From contig JASSKH010000035.1 in the NCBI GenBank assembly GCA_031763025.1, positions 3,260,320-3,324,319 on the forward strand: a stretch of 64,000 bases of DNA, read 5' to 3'. Within the stretch, counting starts at the first letter, position 1; the number at the start of each line of letters is the position of its first letter. The position numbers were made by a program, and so were the translations under genes. This DNA comes from Macrocystis pyrifera (lineage: Eukaryota > Sar > Phaeophyceae > Laminariales > Laminariaceae). Of this stretch, positions 57,001 to 64,000 are shown piece by piece. A model generated the notes under the pieces. It ran no database searches. It saw only the letters and a list, made by a program, of their open reading frames with translations, and was not told the DNA's origin.

Positions 57001-60000
57001 ACCAGTATTCTTCGACCTGGCTTCACCCCCAAGTCGAAATGGTCGACGAAGCGCAGTAACTAACGTGCACTCGTCACCACACCCTACTTCACCTCCCCCC
57101 ACCCCACCATATCACACCGCATCACACCACACCAAACCATACCACACCACCACAGGGAATTCACACCTGATCGGGAGGAACCCCCATCCTGAGGAGGGCC
57201 TCGTAGTTGGCCGGCCCCTGCACCAGGTTGATGGCGCCTGGGACCACGACGAACCACTGAGCCCAGTTGTCGATGACCAAGTTGATCACGTGTCTGATCC
57301 GCAGCGATGTCACCGGGGAGAGAAAAAAAAAGAGGCGTGTTTGGGGCAGGGGCACATGATGTTTGGGATGGGGTGCCGTTAGGATGGAGGTGTGCTTGGG
57401 ACGTCAGCGTGTGGAACATGGAGGCGCATTTGAAACGTCAGCGTGTGCCAGACGAAGACGCTTCCGATCGACGCTCTTGGGTGCGGTCTACAGGGTAACG
57501 AAAAGCAGGGGGTTGGGGTGACACGAGCGGTGACGAACGTCAGCGGCATTGATGCTAAGGCTGGATCGCGATCCTTCCTCTCCCCAGCGTGTGTCACCTG
57601 GAGCCTTGTCACCACGACTGTGAGTAAGACATGCCTTGGCTGGACTTGACGGGTACTTATTATGAATAGTTGAGTGGCGAAGCAAGCCAACTACCAGGTA
57701 ACTCACTTCGCTGCTTATCACTAAAAACCCAAACGTGGAGCCACGAAGGCGCCAGCCAGGCACGGACACGCATAACTCCGCCAGCAACCCTGCGCAACTT
57801 AGTGTATGCCTAGCCAACTAAACAACTAGTCGGCGACCTACAGTCAGTCAACGCACAGCTTGTCGCGGATCAACGAGCATGCCACCAAGGAGGTATTGGC
57901 ATTTAAGCATTCGCCCGAGAAGTGATATGCAAGGACAAGCCAAGCGTAAACTTCACAATCAATGCACAATCGGAGCTTTAACGACCGCGCGCGCCTGAAC
58001 AACAGGGAGAACAAAAAACCAGCCAAAACAGATTTAAAAAAAAAACGATTAATCTTGGTCACGCACGAGGATGTACGGCGGACCGGTGCTCCAGCAAAGC
58101 AGTCAACATAAAACGAAACATCAGGTTTGGCCGAAACAGCCTCCAGCGCCCTTCGACCCCCCTGCTTACTTGAAGCCGCAGGCCACTGCCGTCATGCCCA
58201 CTAGAGAGTGCGAGGTAATGACCGGGATGTCCTTGTCCAGGCCCATCATAAGAGGCTTCAGCTCTTCCGCCAACTGCCACGAGGACCTGTCGTCAAAATA
58301 TACACAGAGCCGCGGCCAGGCCGGATTAAAAGCGGACATGACTATTACGGGGGGCCATAGTAAATAGGACCAAATTTTGTCAGTAAAAATATGGAAATAT
58401 ATGGGTGTTTGTGTGTACCGTAGGTCCTATTATCTATATTCCCCCGTAATAGTAGTTCGCGGGATGCAAAAACAACCTTCATATTGAAAGAGAGGCGGCG
58501 GCGGCGACGGGCATTGAGGGGACCAAGCGAAATGCCGAAAGTATGCCATTCCTTTCAAAAATAAAAGTTCCATTGCCGCAGTGGGTCCGCCGGGTCAGAC
58601 GCAAGGGTCGGTTGAAACAGAGTGAAAACGTTGCTTTTGCTGCACCGGGGTGCCTCTAGTATGTCCCTACTATCACTGCGTTGCTGGTCTCCGTGTGCTT
58701 GCATGCACAGTTGTCTGTATACCTTGTCTTGACTCTCTGTTTCTCAAGTGTATATCTGCGCGCCCCACCCCTCGAGTCCCCTCAACCGTTGAAAAAAAAC
58801 GCCTGCAGCTGTCGGAACCCCGTCAAGACACAGAGCGCGTACGTTCACCCAAGCGGTTAACTCGAGCGCCCACCAGAGGGTGATGCTCATGGCCATCTCA
58901 CTTCGGCCTGGGCAAAACCCAGCCTCGCACCTCCCAAAAGCCCAACCCACCCTAGCTTAACGTCAATATCCATTCACCCACCCACCCATTCCCTATTTCC
59001 CACCCACCCCAGAATCTTACACCTCGGCATCAAAGGAAGCTATTATAGCTGCCCAACCATCCGAGGTTCTATTGAGCAAAATCCAACCACCCCACCGCGC
59101 ACCTCCCCTTTCCCCCCACCCACCCACAGGCACGAACCGCGGACACGGCCTGAGCACCTGAGGGAGTTCTCGTCTCCTGATAGGGTCATAGCTCCCCACA
59201 CCTTCTCCGCAACGCCGCCGAGCTCGGAGGCCAGGCGGGAGCCCCAGCTGTACCACCTGCAAGAGGTTATGACAGGGAACGACGTAAAACGGGAAATAAG
59301 GGAGGGGAGGGGAGGGGAGGAGAGGAGGGTTTTCAGGGCGATGACCCCGGCTCGAACAATGGCGATGGTGTTCTGACGCTGTTCATGTGAACTGCGTCGA
59401 AACAGCGGTCAACATGCACGCGCGCAAGCAGCGCTGCGTTTTTTAGGGTGGAGACAGCCGAATTACTTTCAAATATGGTGCCGAGGTCATGGACGGGTTG
59501 ACACTACAAACGTGATTGTACGGCTACCGTTTTCGAAAAAAGCAACAATACTGCTGATATAGGAGAGTGAGCGCGGTGGCCACAATCACTGGACCCGTCA
59601 GACGGGGTTAGCCCCTTTAGCCTGTAGGACTGTACTCTCGTTGCGGAAACTAAGCACATGTAGTAAGCGTCATGCTTAGGCTTCTGTACGTAACTGTGCA
59701 GTGCATTACCAAAGGGTGAAGAGGAGCAGACGCCAAAAGCCGACACCGACCAGACAAAACTACCCTTTACTGCCTCGAACGACTGCGATAAAAACGAGGA
59801 TGCACGCGATACGTCGACAAGCTCTGCTACAGAGCGCGGTAGGATACACAGAGTGACGGCTTTCAACACGGCCGGTGCCGCGCTTCGCAAGCGTCACAAA
59901 CACGTGGAGGCAATTGTTCTGCAGCGAACGAAGGGTACAACACCCACCGCCTCATCATGCGGACGGGCGAAATAGGTTAAGAGCTACATAGCGCTCAAGG

Positions 60001-61820
60001 CGGAACTTTGCAGATCGAAGAAGTTGTATTCCTGCAGTACCACGGTTGTCCAGGTTCAGCGTTGTCCGAGGTGCTGACGTTATATCATGCGGCTGTCGCG
60101 TTCTGGGCGATTTCAATCCCCGCTGTACACTTGCGCCTCTCGCTCGCAGCGTCTTACGGTGCGCATGCACCCAACCAGACTAGTGCCTTCGCGCGGAAGG
60201 CGAATCTTGCCACGGTATCGCTGTCTCGAGGTGTTAAACACCAACGACGGGGGCTGCGATATACCCAGAGCCACACACCTACAGAGTCGCAATCCCAGCC
60301 CCACTTCCGACTATATCTCCGAAACAACAACGAAGTCGTGACCGCTCGTTTTGAAACATCAACCCCGCAACAACAACGCCATCACAGCAAAACAAAAACA
60401 CACACGAAATACACACACTCGATCAAGCGCACAACACCAAAAAAGCAAGACGAAAGCAAATATGACAGGCAAGACACGCACGTACGCATTGGCCGCCCCC
60501 CGGCCAGCGGCCGTAAGCCTCACCCGTCAGCCTTCTTGATTATGCTGGCCTCCCTAGACTTGATGTTGAGCAGATCGTGGAAGTACGTTCCCATTCCCGC
60601 TTCCACGCCCCACGAGCTCGCGGCGTACGCTATGCGGTGGTGCCCGAACCCCATCCGAATTGTGCCGACAAAGATGGTTCCGCCGCGCGAGGCTCGAATG
60701 GCCAGGCGCGGGAGAGCCCCGCCCCCGCCCTCCGTCGCCCCTCCCCTGAGGGAGATGGCGGTCGCCGAAGCAGAGTCGTAGTTGACGCGGAGCTTGTCGA
60801 CGAAGGGGGAAGGCATGGCTTCCAGGTTGATTGCGGGGCTGCCGCTGCGGTCAGACGACGTGGCTCCTAAGCCGGCGACCGTCCTTGGCGCACGGAGCGG
60901 GGGCGGGGACGTAGTGGGCCATCCATGGTGGTCGACGACGCGAAAGGCGCGAAAGGCGAGCGAGGGGGGGGGGGGGGGGTGTACTCATTATCATGCTTGG
61001 CCGTAGTCGTATGACCATAGACCCTCGCATCCCTACAATGCCGGGACGGAGCACGTCGGGTTTTCACCGACCAGGCAGAGCGAGGGGGGGGGGGGGGGGG
61101 GATTGTGACATAATCTCTTTTATGACGGTGTGTATGAGGGAAAGGGTATATGGTTGGCTGCCGATCCGGTCCAGCAGGTTTTCGGGCGAGTGGGCCGTGA
61201 AGAGCAACGGCTACGGACATGCATGGTAGACGTGTCGCACAAAGGAAACTTCGGTGGTTCCCACGGTCAGCGGCGAGTTTTGCCCCCCTTCCGCAGTTCG
61301 TTAATCATCAGAAACGACGCCACACAACCAACGAATCCCCAAAAAAACATGGAGAGAACCCACACGCCTCCAGCCCGCAAGGCAACCCTCCACTCCCCCC
61401 CCCTCCCCCCTAATAAACGCCATTCAAGCGAGGAAAACATAGTGAACAATGAAAAAACAACGGCTAGGTCAGCGCCCCAACCTCGCATCCAGAGTGCAAA
61501 AACACTCACAGGATTGGTGCACACGCAGACACACAAATACCATAAATACAATAAATGTACGAACGTTCACAAACTTTGAAAACGCGTAAACATGCGAAAG
61601 CGTACGAAGAATAAACACAAAGACAGACACCCAAAAGGACATACACACAAACGCACCAGTGGGCGAACGAAACGGACACCCTGTCCTTGAACCTCGCGGT
61701 GGTCCCGGTGTAATCGTCGACGTTGAGCGAGTTACCCCTCATCATTGCGCCGTACGCCCAGCTCAAGTACATGATCATTGCCACCACCCCCGCTAGGCAC
61801 GCTCGGGCCGCCCATATTAT
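51078..61820 (-). CDS. Bacterial-family protein with GT-B-like motifs and membrane anchor, last exon frameshifted
   Basis: Exons in translation order: 61820-61680, then a gap, 60866(approx)-60524, 59256-59158, 58286-58170, 57293-57167, 56210-56149, 55444-55353, 54777-54650, 53759-53662, 53216-53129, 52173-52060, 51674-51633, 51232-51078. From 60866 on every phase fits. Motifs: GTIFVGTIRMGFGHHRIAY, WYSWGSRLASE, DKDIPVITSHSLVGMTA, NLVIDNWAQWFVVVPGAINL, LAGHWVPKGV, RRLLVPVGGAGAQRKFV, RLLLNAGDHANM, LFAFDDYFPAVSATDLL, CCKPSELAFYPLPKLMI, AEIGDGTPE, IGVYDGCKVAVELA. I recall this order from an uncharacterised bacterial family; the glycine-rich and KPSEL motifs resemble GT-B glycosyltransferases (inference). 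Exon 61820-61680 encodes a membrane segment (ARACLAGVVAMIMYLSWAYG). The first Met and any exons between 61680 and 60866 were not found. The last exon lacks one base. Confidence 0.85.
56482..56733 (-). repeat. Poly-G-flanked repeat, truncated copy 3
   Basis: It starts TACTCGATATCATGCATG after a G7 tract and stops at CCAGAGACAGC, followed by GGGGGCGGG. About 252 bp of the full 510 remain. Confidence 0.8.
56745..56928 (-). repeat. Poly-G-flanked repeat, truncated copy 4
   Basis: It starts TACTCATTATGTCATGCG after GGGGGCGGGTG and stops at AAGAACCGATTC, followed by GGGGGGCGGGGGAGGGG. It is head-to-tail with copy 3. Confidence 0.8.
56948..56990 (-). repeat. Poly-G-flanked repeat, very short copy 5
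   Basis: After the G-rich tract, TGCTCATGTCCTGCATGGCC and CGTACGAC follow, matching only the first 40 bp or so of the unit. The right side is not G-rich. Confidence 0.5.
57060..57165 (+). repeat. ACACC-rich simple repeat
   Basis: CACCACACC-type words fill the start of the intron below the exon at 57167. No other feature. Confidence 0.5.
58345..58449. mobile_element. 105-bp TA-flanked MITE, copy 2
   Basis: The ends TTACGGGGGGCCATAG...CCCCCGTAA are flanked by TA on both sides (58343-58344 and 58450-58451). It has exactly the same length as 19058-19162, with the centre in the opposite orientation. It lies in an intron of the GT-B-like gene. Confidence 0.85.
60980..61078 (-). repeat. Poly-G-flanked repeat, truncated copy 6
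   Basis: After G16 (60964-60979), TGTACTCATTATCATGCTTGG runs to CACCGACCAGGCAG. AGCGAG plus G18 then follows (61079-61101). AGCGAG plus G16 also stands on the left (60959-60979), so the flanks are a duplication. Confidence 0.85.
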
Positions 61821-61846
61821 CTGCCGCGGTGAGGGGGGGGGGGGGG

Positions 61847-62013
61847 TACTCATTATCACGCATGGCCGTAGTCGTATAACCATAGACCCTCGCATCCCTA
61901 CAATGCCGGGACGGAGCACGTCGGGTTTTCACCGACCAGGCAGACATTGCTTGCACCAAGCGCGAAGCGCCGTGAGGTGTTGGGCGAGTCGCATAAAGGG
62001 TGAGCTGCATCCT
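61847..62013 (-). repeat. Poly-G-flanked repeat, truncated copy 7
   Basis: After G14, TACTCATTATCACGCATGG runs to GAGCTGCATCCT, followed by G8. It lies just upstream of the membrane-anchor exon of the GT-B-like gene. Confidence 0.85.
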
Positions 62014-62021
62014 GGGGGGGG

Positions 62022-63339
62022 TAGGGGATCATCGATTGGAGTTGGAAGTGTTCGTCGCTTGGTTGTTGCAGCGTCATGCCACTTTCATGGCTGATGAACA
62101 GAACGCCTCCGAAAGGGGAACACCCAGCATTGGACCCGCCCCATCAAGTGTTGGCTGTTCTGCCATTCTACAGGCAGTAACTGCTGTGGGGTAGTCGTAT
62201 ACTGAAGGCTGGCTGGGGGATTGGGGTTTCAGGGTTATCATAGCGCGGAAGTTGCAGCGCATGTGGTCGGACCTGGACATGCACGCCGAATAGGTCGAAA
62301 CCTGAGTTTATGTTGGCTATGGAGCTGCTAGATAACCGACGCCTGCGAGGCTAGGCTAGGCTCTCGACGGTATTGTCACGAAACGGTTCGTCCTTCATGA
62401 GCAGATGACACTGGTGGCATTTCGGTACGGTTTGCATTCATTCCGAAGAGCATGACCCAATCCGCAATTCAATGCCGACCGCAAGCGCCCCACGTCGTGC
62501 ACACACCCCACAGTATACGAGATAGGCCGCTGCTGCTGCTGATGATGATGATGATGCGGCTGCTGCTACTGTTACTCCTGCTACTGCTGCTGCTGCTGTA
62601 TTTGAGGTCTCCGGTATAAAATAAAAACTCTAGGACTCGACCATTGAAAAACGTCTTGGGCCATTTTTCGACCGCTCGACGGCGTCAGTCCAACCAACAC
62701 CTTACTCCAAACGCCAAGCCTAACCTTTAACACAACCTTAACCCTGACCGCCCCTAGTCTTAACACAGACCCTCAATTGGGCGGCGAGAGTACCGCTAGG
62801 GACAGTTCCCAAGGGCCTTCATTCGAGGCGGCTCCAGAACCCCGTGGGCGTTGATCGTGTTTCCTATTTAAGGTTTCCTACGAAGGGTTTCCAAAAATTG
62901 TCTCGAACTCAGCCACGAGGCTAAAGAGGGTGCCAACCAGCAGCCCTTCACATGCGTACGTACTGGTACGATATGTCAGGTTCTCGCTGTATTCACACTC
63001 GTGCTCCAGGGCCGTCTCTTCCGCTTTTTTTGTTCTTTCAATGCATCAGCTGTGAGATCGGGGATTTGGTCGAAACTCAGCTGCATATATGATATCGTAC
63101 CAGTATACTTCAATCGCGCGCAGTAGTAGGAGTTTGCTTACAATGGATGAGTTGGCCCTGTTGTTTTGATACTACTAATAATAATACCAGGTACAGCAGT
63201 AGCTATACCAGAGACTAGAGACGGATACAGCAGCAGTGTTGGGACGATGGAGCCAGGATCAGGTATTCTTGTTTTTTTTTTTTTAGATTGTCGAACCGCA
63301 AAGGTTATTGCTGTCGTGACGGAAACGTAGGTAGTGTGT
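62022..63339. other. No gene recognised; microsatellites
   Basis: CTG/GAT trinucleotide runs lie at 62531-62600 and TTAACC-like words at 62710-62750. A promoter and first exon for the GT-B-like gene may lie at the left of this stretch, but none could be assigned. Confidence 0.4.
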
Positions 63340-64000
63340 CTGCTGCTAACTGCGTTACACGTCGTACTAGTACACTTCAGCCAAGACGACGCCATCCTAA
63401 GGGATTTGGTACAACTCAGTGATGCTGGAGTAGTTGGAACGGAGGAGCAGGAACCGTTGGCGTTCGTGCTAAGGGCTGTATGGGGCATGTAGTACGCCCA
63501 TGACGCAGAAATTGTCTCGAAGTCGGCTGAAGGGCTCGCGAAAATGATGACAGTCATCGTGACTGTCTTCGAAGCAGCAGGCCTCACAGTGTCGGAAAAG
63601 AAGACAGAGACAATGATTCTACAAACGCCCAGACCAGAAAACCCTCGCACCACCGCTCGTCATCGAAGCAGCAGGCCAGAGGTATAAGCAGACGGCCCAG
63701 TTCTTATACCTAGGCGGCATTATCCACGAAAACGCTGACCTCTCGCTCGAAATCGACCGACGGACCCGCCTCATGCGAGCATGCCTCAAACGGTTCGGCC
63801 CGGAGCTGTATGATAGGACGATCGCCCCCCTTAGTCTGAAAGTCCGAATGCTGAAGGCCGAGGTGATTGAGACACTGCTGTACGGGTGTGTGACGTGGAC
63901 CCTCAGAGCGGAACACTTTGCCAAGCTTCGAACGGCTCACCACCAAGTCCTGTTGCGAGTCAATGGCTTCCAGCACCGATTTCGTACTGACCATACCACC
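63340..64000 (+). pseudogene. LINE fragment, reverse transcriptase C-terminus, cut by window end
   Basis: It is collinear with the third LINE copy from about 44185. The catalytic box reads Met-stop-YAHDAEIVS (about 63486-63520), with a TAG codon in front and Asp changed to His. [22 protein letters not shown] and [11 protein letters not shown] follow in shifting frames. The copy is dead. Confidence 0.85.

Noticed and set aside
61150..61225. Possible exon PLLFTAHSPENLLDRIGS of the GT-B-like gene
   Set aside because: Codon use is exon-like but no GT donor follows in a workable place; left out of the model.
61267..61551. Minus-strand frame with a hydrophobic stretch as a second membrane exon of the GT-B-like gene
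   Set aside because: T-rich codon use unlike the certain exons, and no splice sites that fit the phase.

Overview
The window looks like nuclear DNA of a stramenopile, most likely a brown alga. The evidence is spliced genes with many short exons and long repeat-filled introns, GT-AG splice sites, an interstitial TTAGGG array, LTR and non-LTR retrotransposons, and several classes of non-autonomous DNA element. The organism is an inference; no rRNA or organelle marker is present.

Three host genes can be assembled exon by exon, all on the minus strand, with splice phases that agree at every junction. (1) 10131-15238: S-adenosylmethionine decarboxylase, 8 exons, all catalytic motifs present, first Met not found. 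(2) 36915-49610: a complete 431-aa phosphotriesterase-related protein in 3 exons with an 11.1-kb intron; most metal ligands are replaced and a CxxC...CxxxC tail is added. (3) 51078-61820: a protein in at least 13 exons of a family I know only from bacteria (no assigned function, GT-B glycosyltransferase-like motifs), with a probable membrane anchor and a one-base frameshift in the last exon. Two plus-strand exons at 36226-36660 may end a fourth, unidentified gene.

The rest is mobile DNA. 1-7511 is the 3' part of a decayed Ty3/gypsy element whose polyprotein carries a NADAR (YbiA-like) domain fused upstream of the protease. A deleted relative (20106-22419) sits inside a LINE, and a TRIM-like relative lies at 34538-35788; the family appears to be primed by tRNA-Ser. 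LINE copies lie at 19165-23170, 25690-29896, 43190-46188 and 63340-64000. DNA elements include a Harbinger-type MITE (40368-41120, TAA duplication), a hAT-type element (41712-42619, perfect 8-bp duplication) and two 105-bp TA-flanked MITEs. A distinctive repeat occurs eight times, always in the same orientation; six copies are flanked on both sides by poly-G tracts and truncated on one side only, as if it were a retroposon targeting poly-G/poly-C. Two GC-rich minisatellite families each occur at two sites.

Regions not listed as features (about 8.3-10.1, 15.3-16.5, 30.7-34.5, 47.1-49.2, 49.6-51.1 and 62.0-63.3 kb) hold no gene I can support.
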